The notes below the pieces were generated by a model. It worked only from the letters and a program-made list of their open reading frames with translations. It was not told where the DNA came from and did not search any database. Positions 1-9,817 of a stretch of 64,000 nucleotides of DNA are shown one piece after another. Within the stretch, counting starts at the first letter, position 1, and each line of letters starts with the position of its first letter. Source of the stretch: JBDWFY01 sp039976075 (GTDB lineage: Bacteria; Pseudomonadota; Alphaproteobacteria; Rhizobiales; Stappiaceae). The translations under genes and the position numbers were made by a program. The DNA lies in the NCBI GenBank assembly GCA_039976075.1, contig JBDWFY010000013.1:1-64000 (forward strand). Reading direction: 5' to 3'.

Positions 1-472
1 GCCATCGCAAAAGCCCAAATTCATGGTAACCAAGAGCGCAATCAACTGCCGCCTGCGACGCCGCCGCCCTCGTTGAAAAGCCTTATACGCACACAAACAA
101 ACAACGTCAATAAACAAAATACCTTTTTTAAAGAATAATTCATCCTGAAAAACGCAGCGCAAAAAATTGCGCTGGCAAATCATTTTTCCCTCCCGCGCAT
201 CCGCAGCTGCCAAGATCAAAGATTACATCGCAAAAGGCTGCGAAACGGTCAAATGGATTGCCATAACTCTGTCCAATTCTATCCATAATGGAACGCCGTT
301 GTGAGGTGGCAATTCAGTCTGGACGAAATGTAACTATTTCATCTGCCACAATTCACGGTATAAGGAATAGGAAACTTTGTGTTCGCGCGACACTGGACAT
401 GCTATCCAAGGTTCGTTAGCTGAACTTGAAGAAGTCCATGCTCCGTTGAGAAGCAATCGATAGAGGCTGTAA
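1..472. other. Upstream region with no confident gene
   Basis: No convincing complete gene lies here. Bases 1-24, read on the minus strand, could be the start of a gene leaving the window: an ATG at 24, with a possible upstream TTG in the same frame preceded by Arg-rich and then hydrophobic codons. Too little is visible to call it. The rest (about 100-472) is AT-rich and should contain the promoter of the M23 peptidase gene. I could not place -35/-10 boxes with confidence. Confidence 0.3.
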
Positions 473-2440
473 ATGCATCTGGGACGCCATCCACATGCTC
501 CCGTCCAATCTGTGGAACTGGGTAATGAGGAACCGATCGTCCTCCATGATGATCGGCAATTACCAACTGATCGACGCAGCGTCAGTTACCGATGGCTGTC
601 CGGAACCGTTTTAACGGGAATGACTTCCGTCTTTCTCATTGGTGGTGCCTTGTTCGCGGCGCTGGACGGTCAATATACGTTTGCTGCCGTTCCGGATGCC
701 TCCATAGTCGCCAACAATGGCGCCGGTGGCTCCGATACGCAATCGGCCCAGCGTAAGGGCGACCGACAGACGAAACTTGTCACACAGGTTTCAGACCGAC
801 AAACACTGCAGATCAATACATTGAAACGCGAAGGCGATCGCGATCACGTCAAGGTGCGGCCGTTTGCATTTGTTTCCTCAACTCTTGATACCCGAAAAGT
901 CGGCGAATTTGCCGATCGTATTCCGCCATTCAATCCGCTGAAACTTTCTCAGATCGGATCTGAAGAGGTTGTTGAAACCGCAAGTTCCGATGCTATTTAC
1001 AACGCCAAAGTCGAAGGCGATGTCACAATCAGCGTTTTGGACTTTCCGCTTGACAGCCCGCTGATCAATACAGAACTGAGCATCGCAGAAGCCGACGTTG
1101 AAAAAATTATTCGCGAAGAAGCAAAGTTTGTCGTCGATGGCACTGTCAATGTTGCGTCGCTGACCACGGTTGACCCCAACCGGTTCGATTTCGGACTGGC
1201 AAACGAATCGGATTTCTCAAAACTCAATATCAAAATCGAAACAGAAAACGTTTCCTTTATTCAAAAGTCCGGCGAAGTAACCGGCGTGGCCGGTCTTGAT
1301 GAAGTCTATACAATTTTTGAAGAAGGCGCCGATCTTCGGGATATACTCGCAAGCCATGGCGCGACGGAACAGGAAACGGCATCCGCGATCGGCACGCTTG
1401 AACGGCAATATAGTCGGGGAACGCCGGAGGCAGGACAGCGTCTGCGTTTGGCACTGGCACCGGTCAATGATGGCAGCGGACGGATCCGGCCGATCAGACT
1501 CAGCATCTATTCGGACAACTACCATGAGTTCACGGCAGCCCTGACCGACATGGGGATTTTCGCCAAAGCTGAAGAACCCTCCGCAATCGTCCCCAGCGAG
1601 GCCTTTGCTGCAGCCGAACGAACAACCACGTCCGGGCCGACACCATCGATCTATCGCAGTCTCTATCAGACAGCGCTGCAACAGGAAATTCCGGACGCTG
1701 TTATTAACGAACTCGTTCGGATTTACTCCTTCGACGTAGATTTCAATTCCAGAATCAAACCAGGCGACACCTTTGAGGTTCTTTATAACCTCGACAATGA
1801 TATCGACGATGCAACACCTGAAATCCTTTACACGTCGCTTACAGCGGGTGGACAGAACCTGAGCTTCTATCGTCACCGCACCCCGGAAAATGGGGTCGTT
1901 GACTACTATGATCGCAACGGCAAAAGTGCCAAGAAATTCCTGATCAGAAAACCGATTGCCGGTGGCTCTTTCCGCTCAGGCTTCGGTATGCGCCGTCATC
2001 CGATACTCGGATATCGAAAAATGCATACCGGCGTAGACTGGGCAGCGCCGCGCGGCACAAGAATTCTGGCCTCAGGCAACGGAAAGATTACCAAAGCTTC
2101 CTGGGCATCAGGTTATGGACGCCGTGTTGAAATCCAACACTCAAACGGATACCTGAGCACTTACAGCCACATGACCGGCTTTGCCAAAGGCATCAAGAAG
2201 GGCGGACGCGTTAAACAAGGACAGGTCATTGGCTATGTTGGCTCCACCGGCCTTTCAACCGGCCCGCACCTTCACTATGAAGTCAAAATCAACAATCGCT
2301 TCGTCAATCCGATGCGTATCCGCCTGCCACGCGGTCAGGAACTTGATGGTGAGAACCTGAAACGGTTCAAACATGAAATCGCACAATTGCGCGATGTGAT
2401 GGACAGCCAAACAGCTGCTACCAAACTGGCAATCCGCTAG
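473..2440 (+). CDS. M23 family peptidoglycan endopeptidase, membrane anchored
   Basis: Predicted zinc metallo-endopeptidase that cuts peptide cross-links of peptidoglycan in the periplasm during growth or division. The 655-residue protein has a cytoplasmic head of about 40 residues, one membrane segment (about residues 41-64), a long periplasmic region with opacity-associated/LysM-like character, and a C-terminal M23 (lysostaphin-type) domain at about 485-620. The zinc ligands are visible: His518 and Asp522 in HTGVDWA, and the catalytic/ligand His599 and His601 in HLHYE, so the enzyme should be active, unlike EnvC/NlpD-type degenerate activators. The start is the first ATG in the frame. It stands alone, convergent with clpB, and the two share a terminator hairpin. 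The family call is firm; the exact bond cleaved is not known. Confidence 0.9.
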   Translation: MHLGRHPHAPVQSVELGNEEPIVLHDDRQLPTDRRSVSYRWLSGTVLTGMTSVFLIGGALFAALDGQYTFAAVPDASIVANNGAGGSDTQSAQRKGDRQTKLVTQVSDRQTLQINTLKREGDRDHVKVRPFAFVSSTLDTRKVGEFADRIPPFNPLKLSQIGSEEVVETASSDAIYNAKVEGDVTISVLDFPLDSPLINTELSIAEADVEKIIREEAKFVVDGTVNVASLTTVDPNRFDFGLANESDFSKLNIKIETENVSFIQKSGEVTGVAGLDEVYTIFEEGADLRDILASHGATEQETASAIGTLERQYSRGTPEAGQRLRLALAPVNDGSGRIRPIRLSIYSDNYHEFTAALTDMGIFAKAEEPSAIVPSEAFAAAERTTTSGPTPSIYRSLYQTALQQEIPDAVINELVRIYSFDVDFNSRIKPGDTFEVLYNLDNDIDDATPEILYTSLTAGGQNLSFYRHRTPENGVVDYYDRNGKSAKKFLIRKPIAGGSFRSGFGMRRHPILGYRKMHTGVDWAAPRGTRILASGNGKITKASWASGYGRRVEIQHSNGYLSTYSHMTGFAKGIKKGGRVKQGQVIGYVGSTGLSTGPHLHYEVKINNRFVNPMRIRLPRGQELDGENLKRFKHEIAQLRDVMDSQTAATKLAIR

Positions 2441-2531
2441 GAGATCTTTGGGGAATTTTTAAGTGCATCTCCAGATAAAGATGCGTGAAAATACGTCCAT
2501 CTGCCCTTATCGGAACTACCGTGACAAAATC

Positions 2532-2566
2532 AAGAAGCCGGCCCTGATCCAGGCCGGCTTCTTTTG
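2532..2566. terminator. Bidirectional terminator between M23 gene and clpB
   Basis: Perfect 12-bp inverted repeat (AAGAAGCCGGCC at 2532-2543, its complement at 2552-2563) around an 8-base loop. T-rich sequence follows on both strands (CTTCTTTTG on plus, CTTCTTGATTTTG on minus). It sits between two convergent genes, so it probably serves both. Confidence 0.88.
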
Positions 2567-2590
2567 CGTTCAGATACCTCTCAGGTGTAA

Positions 2591-5188
2591 TCAGGCGGCC
2601 TGAATGGCCTCCTGTCCTGTCGAGAACAGCAATCTGTCACTGCCCGCTGATACGGAAACCTGATCACCATCGGCAATCTCTCCGGACAGAATTTTTTCCG
2701 CCAACGGATCCTGAACCTGCTTCTGGATAACCCGTTTGAGTGGACGGGCACCATACGCGGGATCATATCCCTTGTTGGCAAGCCACTCGCGCGCAGCATC
2801 ATCCAGATCAAGCGTGATCTTCCGCTCCTCAAGCAATGCGCGCAACCGAACAAGCTGAATATCGACAATCGTTGCCATCTGACTGCGTTGCAATCGATGG
2901 AACAGGACGATTTCGTCCAGTCGATTGAGAAACTCCGGCCTGAATTGTGCCCGAACGACCGCCATGACTTCATCTCTGACGGCTTCGGAGTCTTCACCTT
3001 CAGCCTGCGCGGCAAGGAATTCGGCACCCATATTCGATGTCATGATGATCATCGTGTTGCTGAAATCGACCGTTCTACCCTGGCCATCGGTCAATCGACC
3101 ATCATCCAGAACCTGCAGCAGAACGTTGAAGACATCGCTATGTGCCTTTTCAATCTCGTCAAACAGGACGACCTGATAGGGACGTCTACGCACCGCCTCT
3201 GTCAGTGACCCGCCTTCCTCATAACCGACATACCCGGGAGGCGCGCCGATCAATCTGGCAACAGAGTGCTTCTCCATGAATTCGGACATATCGATCCGAA
3301 CCATGGCCTGATCATCATCAAACAGGAATGAAGCCAGTGCTTTGGTCAATTCCGTTTTACCCACGCCCGTCGGACCGAGAAACATGAAGGAGCCAATCGG
3401 TCGACTCGGGTCCTGAAGCCCTGCCCGAGCACGGCGCACAGCCGTCGAAACCGCATGGACAGCTTCCGCCTGACCCACAACGCGCTTGCTGATCTCATCT
3501 TCCATGCGCAGGAGTTTTTCCTTCTCGCCCTGCAACATCTTGTCGACCGGCACACCGGTCCAGCGAGATACAATTTGAGCCACATGGTCGGCTGTTACGG
3601 CCTCTTCCATCAGCTCACCGGCGTTTTCTGACTCTTCAACGGTCGCAACCTGAGCCTCAAGGGTTGGAATCTCGCCATAGGCCAGCTCACCGGCTCTGGC
3701 AAGATCACCCTGGCGCTGGGCAATCTCCAGGTCATTTCGCGCCTGATCAAGCTGCTCTTTCAACTTCTGTGCAGAAGAGAGCTTTTCTTTCTCGCTCTGC
3801 CAACGGTTGGAGAGTGAGGCAGATTGCTCTTCAAGGCCTGAAAGTTCTTTCTCCAGTTTGATCAACCGGTCCTTGGATGCCTGATCCGTTTCTTTTTTCA
3901 GCGCCTCACGTTCGATTTTCAACTGGATGATTCGCCGGTCAAGCTCGTCCAGTTCTTCCGGTTTGGAATCGACTTGCATTCGCAAGCGACTGGATGCCTC
4001 ATCAACAAGATCGATGGCTTTATCAGGCAAAAACCGATCCGTTATGTACCTGTTCGACAAGGTCGCAGCAGCAACAATAGCGGTATCGGTAATCCGAACA
4101 CCATGGTGCAGCTCGTACTTTTCTTTCAGGCCACGAAGGATGGAAACCGTATCTTCGACACTGGGTTCAGATACGAATACGGGCTGAAAACGGCGTGCAA
4201 GTGCAGCGTCTTTTTCAACGTGCTTGCGATACTCATCAAGTGTCGTTGCTCCAACACAGTGAAGTTCGCCGCGCGCCAATGCAGGCTTCAACAGATTCGA
4301 TGCATCCATTGCGCCATCGGCTTTGCCAGCTCCGACAAGCGTGTGCATTTCGTCAATAAACAGGATGATTTCACCGTTGGCAGCCTGAACTTCGTTCAGA
4401 ACAGCCTTCAAGCGTTCTTCGAATTCACCACGGTACTTGGCCCCGGCAATCAGCGCACCCAAATCCAAAGCAAGAAGAGATTTCTCCTTGAGGGATTCGG
4501 GGACATCCCCGTTCACGATCCGCAATGCCAAGCCCTCGGCAATAGCGGTTTTACCAACGCCCGGCTCACCAATCAGGACCGGATTGTTTTTGGTTCGACG
4601 TGAAATGACCTGTATGGTGCGGCGTATCTCTTCATCACGACCAATGACCGGGTCTAAATTTCCGCTTTTGGCGTCCTCGGTCAGATCACGTGAATATTTT
4701 TTCAGCGCGTCATACTGATTTTCTGCGGATGCAGAATCTGCCGTTCGACCTTGTCGCAACGCTTCAATTGATGCGTTGAGATTATTCGGCGTAACGCCGC
4801 AATCGGCCAATATTTTTGCTGCTTCAGTGCCCTTTTCCAGAGCAATCGAGAGTAACAGCCGTTCCACAGTGACGAACGAGTCGCCAGCCTTCTCTGCCAG
4901 TTTTTCTGCGCTGGCAAACAACCGTGCGGTTTCGGACGCCATATAAAGCTGTCCGTTGCCGCCTGACACTTTGGGCAGCTTTTCCAGAACGTGTGTTACC
5001 CGTTCCAACGCCATTTGAGGCTGGCCACCGCTCCTTTGAATCAACCCCGCGGCCAATCCTTCAGAATCCTCAAGCAGGACTTTCAGAATGTGAACCGGCA
5101 AAAACTGCTGGTGCCCCTGGCCCATCGCATCTGTCTGAGCAGATTGAAGAAACCCCTGCACTCTTTCTGTGTATTTTTCCAATTTCAT
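2591..5188 (-). CDS. clpB: ATP-dependent disaggregase ClpB
   Basis: Hexameric AAA+ chaperone that works with DnaK to pull proteins out of aggregates after heat stress in the cytosol. The 865 residues match the usual ClpB length. They show the N-terminal Clp repeat domain (about 1-145), first AAA+ module with Walker A GEPGVGKT, the coiled-coil middle domain (about 400-530, rich in E/K/L/Q), and the second AAA+ module with GPTGVGKT and DEIEKAH. No ClpP-binding IGF loop is evident, as expected for ClpB. Two adjacent Met codons occur (5191 and 5188). The second is preferred because it lies about 8 bases after AGGAGA and gives the family-like start MKLEKYTER. The upstream region probably holds a heat-shock promoter, which I could not assign base by base. 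Confidence 0.97.
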   Translation of the reverse strand: MKLEKYTERVQGFLQSAQTDAMGQGHQQFLPVHILKVLLEDSEGLAAGLIQRSGGQPQMALERVTHVLEKLPKVSGGNGQLYMASETARLFASAEKLAEKAGDSFVTVERLLLSIALEKGTEAAKILADCGVTPNNLNASIEALRQGRTADSASAENQYDALKKYSRDLTEDAKSGNLDPVIGRDEEIRRTIQVISRRTKNNPVLIGEPGVGKTAIAEGLALRIVNGDVPESLKEKSLLALDLGALIAGAKYRGEFEERLKAVLNEVQAANGEIILFIDEMHTLVGAGKADGAMDASNLLKPALARGELHCVGATTLDEYRKHVEKDAALARRFQPVFVSEPSVEDTVSILRGLKEKYELHHGVRITDTAIVAAATLSNRYITDRFLPDKAIDLVDEASSRLRMQVDSKPEELDELDRRIIQLKIEREALKKETDQASKDRLIKLEKELSGLEEQSASLSNRWQSEKEKLSSAQKLKEQLDQARNDLEIAQRQGDLARAGELAYGEIPTLEAQVATVEESENAGELMEEAVTADHVAQIVSRWTGVPVDKMLQGEKEKLLRMEDEISKRVVGQAEAVHAVSTAVRRARAGLQDPSRPIGSFMFLGPTGVGKTELTKALASFLFDDDQAMVRIDMSEFMEKHSVARLIGAPPGYVGYEEGGSLTEAVRRRPYQVVLFDEIEKAHSDVFNVLLQVLDDGRLTDGQGRTVDFSNTMIIMTSNMGAEFLAAQAEGEDSEAVRDEVMAVVRAQFRPEFLNRLDEIVLFHRLQRSQMATIVDIQLVRLRALLEERKITLDLDDAAREWLANKGYDPAYGARPLKRVIQKQVQDPLAEKILSGEIADGDQVSVSAGSDRLLFSTGQEAIQAA

Positions 5189-5603
5189 CATTTATCTCCT
5201 TACCACCCATCGCCCGAAGCACGATTGATGCTGTGGATACTTTTGCGAGTCTTTCAAAGCCCTCGCACGACCGCATTGACCGGCCGCAAACTGCATATAG
5301 TGTTGCATATTCACAACAACAATAGGAACCAGAGCTCTCTTTGTTGGTAAATCGACTATCGTGCCGTTTGCTTTTGTAGCTGAAGCCTCACCCCAAATTT
5401 TATCACAAATCCAGCATGAACTCATCAACGATCAGGGCTTTCAGGATTTGTAAAGAAAGTACGCTCGATATGAGATAAGGAACACAAGTGTTGCCAGAAA
5501 CAACGATCAAAATTACACCGAGAATTCGGCTTGCTAAAACACGATCATTCAGCCCTGACGATCCACCATGCAGCCTTCATTATGACAGGACTTTGAAAAA
5601 CAG
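5189..5603. other. Divergent intergenic region clpB / MOSC gene
   Basis: About 415 bases with no convincing gene. It must contain the clpB promoter (minus strand) and the promoter of the MOSC gene (plus strand). Short open frames here lack ribosome-binding sites and family-like sequence. Confidence 0.5.
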
Positions 5604-6365
5604 ATGAGCAAATGCACGATCCAAGGTCTGTACCGGTACCCTGTGAAGGGATTATCGGGCGCATCACTTCAGACAACTAATCTGACAGAAAAAGAGACGA
5701 TTCCGTGGGATCGGGCCTTTGCAATTGAAAACGGTCCATCAGGGTTCGATCCAGCTTCTCCAACGCATTTGCCAAAAATGAAGTTTCTCATGCTGATGAG
5801 AAATGAAGGACTGGCATGCCTGAACACAGCATTTGATGACGAGACGCAAATCCTGACAATTTCCGAAAATGGTGTAAAATACCTCGAAGCCAGTCTATCG
5901 ACTTTGGAAGGCCGGGCTGAGATTGAAAGCTTTTTGTCAAACCGTTTTGAAGACGAGCTACGCGGAGATCTGAAACTGCTGCACGTGCCAGGTCACAGCT
6001 TCTCCGACGTTGGTGAAAAAGTGCTTCATCTGATCAACCTGAACACCGTGCGGGACCTTGAACAGACGTTCGGGTGGCAAATCGATCCACTGCGATTCAG
6101 AGCCAATATTTACATTGATCATCTACCAGCGTGGCAGGAATTCGATTGGATTGGTCGGTCCCTCAGCAATGGCGACGCCACACTTCTGGCCACCAAACGA
6201 ACGGAACGCTGTGCTGCAACCAATGTCGATCCAAAATCCGGTGCACGCGATCTGACATTGCCACGCAAATTGCTGCAGACTTTTGATCACACTGACTGCG
6301 GTATATATCTGAAAGTTACCGGCGCTGGCTCTCTTGCGGTCACAGATACATTATCTCTTGTCTGA
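5604..6365 (+). CDS. MOSC domain protein (YcbX/mARC-like)
   Basis: Molybdenum-cofactor sulfurase C-terminal (MOSC) family protein, 253 residues. The N-terminal beta-barrel segment begins with LYRYPVKGLSG, and the MOSC core follows. Cys203 in the segment RCAATNVDPKSGARD is at the conserved position that ligates or sulfurates Mo in this family. Members are proposed to bind the molybdenum cofactor and reduce N-hydroxylated compounds, or to carry sulfur. There is no C-terminal 2Fe-2S ferredoxin domain of the kind seen in E. coli YcbX, so an external electron donor would be needed. It is transcribed alone, diverging from clpB. The family is clear; the substrate is unknown. Confidence 0.85.
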   Translation: MSKCTIQGLYRYPVKGLSGASLQTTNLTEKETIPWDRAFAIENGPSGFDPASPTHLPKMKFLMLMRNEGLACLNTAFDDETQILTISENGVKYLEASLSTLEGRAEIESFLSNRFEDELRGDLKLLHVPGHSFSDVGEKVLHLINLNTVRDLEQTFGWQIDPLRFRANIYIDHLPAWQEFDWIGRSLSNGDATLLATKRTERCAATNVDPKSGARDLTLPRKLLQTFDHTDCGIYLKVTGAGSLAVTDTLSLV

Positions 6366-6501
6366 AAAGTCACTTGTCAGAACACCGAAGCAAGCGCGAC
6401 TGCTTCAAAATCCAACCCGATTTCCGCAACAAGCACGTACACCATCGTCGCGGCACACGTGCAGAAACAAGATGGCGCCGGATTACGACGCCATTTCGGA
6501 T

Positions 6502-7365
6502 CTATCCAGCCAAATGATCCGCAGTTGGGTTCTGGTCTCCCGAACCGGTCTCTGCATTATCCGCATCGCTTGATTCTGCAGCCGTATTTTCAACAGGCGT
6601 TGCTTCAGCAGCAGGTTTCGACGGGCGGCGGCGGCGTTTTGGTGCAGGTGCCACCTCTTCGACAGTTGCAGATTGGCTCGGAGATTCAGCTGGCGGCTTC
6701 ACTTCCTCGGCGACTTTTGCCTCACTTTCGCCGGAAGCCACGCTGGTTTCGACGCTGGGTGTAGGATTTGCAATCGGCTCATTTTGAGGAGGACGCCTCA
6801 CACCGCGACCTCTGCTTCCACGCGTTCGTCGCCGAGGTCGGTTTTCTTCGCCATCGGACGACGCTGAAGTTGGATCTGACGGCCCGTTACTCTGTTCCGT
6901 CCCTTCCCGTTCCTGTTCAGGAAGCGATGAAGCTGAACCATTGTTACCGTGCTTCTGATTGAAATCAGGAATTCCGTCAACGACCGGCTGTGGCGCATCA
7001 GCGGCCATAACCGGAACAGCAATCGGACTGTCATTCGCCGGAGAAGGTTGCTGTTCCCTTTCCCTTTCCCCGCTTTCGCCGCCGGATCGAGATGCCTGAT
7101 GCTGCTGCGGCGCCGGTTGTGCGGCTGCCACGATTCGCAAATAGTGCTCAGCATGCTGCAGATAGTTTTCTGCCATGATGCGATCACCCGACGCCTGAGA
7201 ATCTCGCGCTAGTTGCTGATATTTCTCAGCGACATGATGTGCGGTTCCGCGCACCTTCACATCTGGGCCATTGGAGTCATATGTCCGTGTTAGCGGATTC
7301 GGCCCCTTACGACCGCCACGTCCACGCATACGCTGCTTATTCTGATTCTGATTATTTTGTCTCAT
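6502..7365 (-). CDS. DUF4167 domain-containing protein
   Basis: 287 residues. The N-terminal domain (about residues 10-85: RMRGRGGRKGPNPLTRTYDS, then VRGTAHHVAEKYQQLARD and AENYLQHAEHYLRI) matches DUF4167, a domain widespread in alphaproteobacteria and of unknown role. The rest is low-complexity, rich in Glu, Ser, Pro and Arg, with an RRRTRGSRGRG-type stretch that could contact nucleic acid, and it is probably disordered. The start at 7365 (MRQNNQNQNK) is chosen over an in-frame codon 8 residues upstream because it matches family starts. The gene lies downstream of prmC-prfA on the same strand but 460 bases away, so it is probably a separate unit. Confidence 0.85.
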   Translation of the reverse strand: MRQNNQNQNKQRMRGRGGRKGPNPLTRTYDSNGPDVKVRGTAHHVAEKYQQLARDSQASGDRIMAENYLQHAEHYLRIVAAAQPAPQQHQASRSGGESGEREREQQPSPANDSPIAVPVMAADAPQPVVDGIPDFNQKHGNNGSASSLPEQEREGTEQSNGPSDPTSASSDGEENRPRRRTRGSRGRGVRRPPQNEPIANPTPSVETSVASGESEAKVAEEVKPPAESPSQSATVEEVAPAPKRRRRPSKPAAEATPVENTAAESSDADNAETGSGDQNPTADHLAG

Positions 7366-7829
7366 ACTGCCGTGATCTCTTAAGAGCATCGGGTTGGGGA
7401 ATATTCAGCAAGAATTCTGCACCCAACCATGAAATACGGTCTGTTTAACCTCACCTGCCAAATTCAGACAGATCCAAGCCAACTGAACAGTTTTCGAACA
7501 ATGGAATATTTCCATCGTTACGATAGTCCCTTTGCCAAAGGGTTCGAAATTTTTTGCATCTGGTTGCCAATCACGTCCAAACGGACGCCAAACACACCTC
7601 AGTATCGACGCTTCTGTTTCCGAAGCAGATCATGCATCTCACAACGCAATCCGCAACAGACCAAAGGCCGAAAATTCCTTCGGCATCTCCAAACACTAAG
7701 ACTTGGTGACCGTGCTTCACCCTATCCATACGATCTTCAGAGGCGTTGGACTGACCGTATCGGGCTTCACTCCTAGAACCTAGCCGTTTCGGCGCTGATT
7801 TCCAAGTGTATTTTTACGACAGAATTATT
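7366..7829. other. Non-coding gap between prmC and the DUF4167 gene
   Basis: About 460 bases. A 115-codon plus-strand frame at 7429-7776 has Arg/Gln/Ser-rich composition and no family resemblance, and I do not accept it as a gene. The DUF4167 promoter must be here. No hairpin terminator was found downstream of prmC. Confidence 0.5.
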
Positions 7830-8708
7830 TCAGTGTGAAAGTTCCGGAGGCGTGACTGAAATGACACGCTCGTGACCTGACAAGTCTTTGAAAGTGTTTG
7901 CCTTACCGAAGCCCGCTGCAGAAAAAATGTCAATTACGTCGCAAGACTGATCATATCCTATTTCCACAAACAGTTTGCCATGCTCATGCATCCGACTGCC
8001 GAGATTCTGTGCAATCTCCCGATATGCCGTCAAACCATCCACGCCACCATCAAGCGCCAGCACCGGGTCGTGCTGCCGAACTTCCGGGTCAAGCAATTCA
8101 ATGTCGGCACTGCGGATATAGGGCGGATTCGACACCACTATGTCGAACGTTTTCCCCACCGCCTCGGCGTAGGAACAGCAGACGATATTGCCTCGATCGC
8201 CCGCTGCTGTTGAATTGAGATTACGGTGAGCTTGGAACGCAGCAGCTGGAGATATTTCTGTTCCAATCCCTCGGGCTGCCGGAAGTTCGCTCAGGAGTGC
8301 AATTAGTATTGCCCCTGATCCAGTACCGATATCGAGAATCTTCAGTGATTCTTCCGTGCGATTTTCAGCCGACAGCCAATCAAGAACGCTTTCAATCAGG
8401 GTTTCCGTATCGGGTCGGGGCTCAAGTGTTGCGTGGTTGAGTTCAAGATCAAACCCCCAAAATCCGCGACGCCCGATGATCCTGCCAACCGGCATTCCAT
8501 TCAGTCGTTGAGCGGCTCTGTTTTCAATCTCCTGCAGCTGTTCGGAACAAACCGTGCGGCGCTCATCGATAAGAAGACCCGTAGACTCGACATTCAGTAC
8601 ATCTGAAATCAACAGACGGGCATCGATTTCCGGTGTGTTCAGCCCAGCTGTCCTGAAACGATCTCGCACCCGGCGATAGACGCCACCCAACTCAGGAGAA
8701 CCGATCAA
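7830..8708 (-). CDS. prmC: Peptide chain release factor N5-glutamine methyltransferase
   Basis: Methylates the Gln of the GGQ motif of release factors RF1 and RF2, using S-adenosylmethionine, which raises termination efficiency. The 292-residue protein has an N-terminal helical recognition domain and a C-terminal Rossmann methyltransferase with DIGTGSGAI (SAM loop) and the catalytic NPPY in VVSNPPYIRSAD. The reading frame begins with TTG at 8708, which overlaps the prfA stop (TTGA) and sits about 5 bases after the AGGAGG inside the prfA end, so translational coupling with its own substrate gene is likely. Function and partner agree with the neighbouring prfA. Confidence 0.96.
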   Translation of the reverse strand: MIGSPELGGVYRRVRDRFRTAGLNTPEIDARLLISDVLNVESTGLLIDERRTVCSEQLQEIENRAAQRLNGMPVGRIIGRRGFWGFDLELNHATLEPRPDTETLIESVLDWLSAENRTEESLKILDIGTGSGAILIALLSELPAARGIGTEISPAAAFQAHRNLNSTAAGDRGNIVCCSYAEAVGKTFDIVVSNPPYIRSADIELLDPEVRQHDPVLALDGGVDGLTAYREIAQNLGSRMHEHGKLFVEIGYDQSCDVIDIFSAAGFGKANTFKDLSGHERVISVTPPELSH

Positions 8709-9781
8709 ACATCCTCCTCGGCACTTAAAAGTGCGGCCTGATGATCCAGAATGAGTGGATCAATGACTTCGTCCAGTGCATCGCCGGTAATAACGCTGTC
8801 CAACTTATAAAGCGTCAACCCGATCCGGTGATCCGTGACACGGCCCTGGGGGAAATTATATGTTCGAATTCTGCCCGACCGATCCCCGGAGCCAACTTGT
8901 CCCTTTCGGGCTTCCGCTCTTTCGCTGGCCGCCTTTTCCCGTTCGACTTCAAAAATCTTGGCGTGAAGTAACTTCAACGCCTTGTCCTTGTTCTTGTGCT
9001 GCGACCGTTCATCCTGGACGGCAACCACTATTCCGGTTGGTTCATGCGTAATGCGGACAGCAGAATCCGTGGTGTTAACGTGCTGACCACCCGCACCAGA
9101 TGCCCGAAAAGTATCAATCCGAAGATCGCCTGGATTGATGCTCACATCGACAGCTTCAGCTTGGGGCAGAACCGCAACCGTTGCTGCCGAGGTGTGTATG
9201 CGACCACCTGATTCAGTCTCAGGCACCCGTTGAACACGATGAATCCCAGATTCGAATTTCAATCGCGCAAACACACCCTCACCTGTGACGGAGGCAACCA
9301 CCTCCTTATAGCCGCCAACTTCTCCCTCGCTGGCAGACATCAGTTCCACCCGCCATTTGTGCAGCTCGGCGTAGCGCTGGTACATCCGAAACAGACTACC
9401 GGCAAAAAGAGCCGCCTCATCTCCTCCCGTGCCAGCTCGAACCTCCAAAATCGCGCTGCGAGAATCAGCAACGTCTTTTGGCAACAACGCCAACTGGATT
9501 TGGTGGCTGAGCGTGTCCTGCTGATCGATCAGATCCGGGCGCTCGCTTTGCGCCATATCCTGCATTTCCGCATCGGTTTCCGGGTCGGCCAGTAATTCCT
9601 CAAGCCCCGACAATTCCTTTTCGATATGGCGCAGGTTTCTGATCATCGCCACGACCGGTTCAAGCTCGGCATAGTCACGCGACAACCGAACGTACGTTTC
9701 CGGATCCGGATTGGATGCCATTTGCGATTCAATCGCAGAAAAGCGGTCCAGTAGATTGTCGAGTTTGGCGGGCGCCAACAT
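8705..9781 (-). CDS. prfA: Peptide chain release factor 1
   Basis: RF1 recognises UAA and UAG and triggers peptidyl-tRNA hydrolysis on the ribosome. The 358 residues have the GGQ motif at 231-233 within RASGAGGQHVN. The stop-recognition tripeptide region is PET at 187-189 (RF1-type PxT, not the SPF of RF2). The gene forms an operon with prmC by a 4-base overlap, and ptsP lies 36 bases upstream on the same strand, so a ptsP-prfA-prmC transcript is likely. This order is common in Rhizobiales. Confidence 0.97.
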   Translation of the reverse strand: MLAPAKLDNLLDRFSAIESQMASNPDPETYVRLSRDYAELEPVVAMIRNLRHIEKELSGLEELLADPETDAEMQDMAQSERPDLIDQQDTLSHQIQLALLPKDVADSRSAILEVRAGTGGDEAALFAGSLFRMYQRYAELHKWRVELMSASEGEVGGYKEVVASVTGEGVFARLKFESGIHRVQRVPETESGGRIHTSAATVAVLPQAEAVDVSINPGDLRIDTFRASGAGGQHVNTTDSAVRITHEPTGIVVAVQDERSQHKNKDKALKLLHAKIFEVEREKAASERAEARKGQVGSGDRSGRIRTYNFPQGRVTDHRIGLTLYKLDSVITGDALDEVIDPLILDHQAALLSAEEDV

Positions 9782-9817
9782 AGCGCAATGCCCTCCGGTT
9801 TTTCTTGCAATCTGGTG

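Noticed and set aside
1217..1876. 219-codon minus-strand frame inside the M23 peptidase gene
   Set aside because: Antisense shadow of a well supported gene; Cys/Arg-rich sequence unlike any family.
3974..4603. 209-codon plus-strand frame antisense to clpB
   Set aside because: Antisense shadow; the opposite strand encodes conserved ClpB motifs through the whole stretch.
7429..7776. 115-codon plus-strand frame between DUF4167 gene and prmC
   Set aside because: Composition is Arg/Ser/Gln-rich without any family pattern and no ribosome-binding site precedes it.
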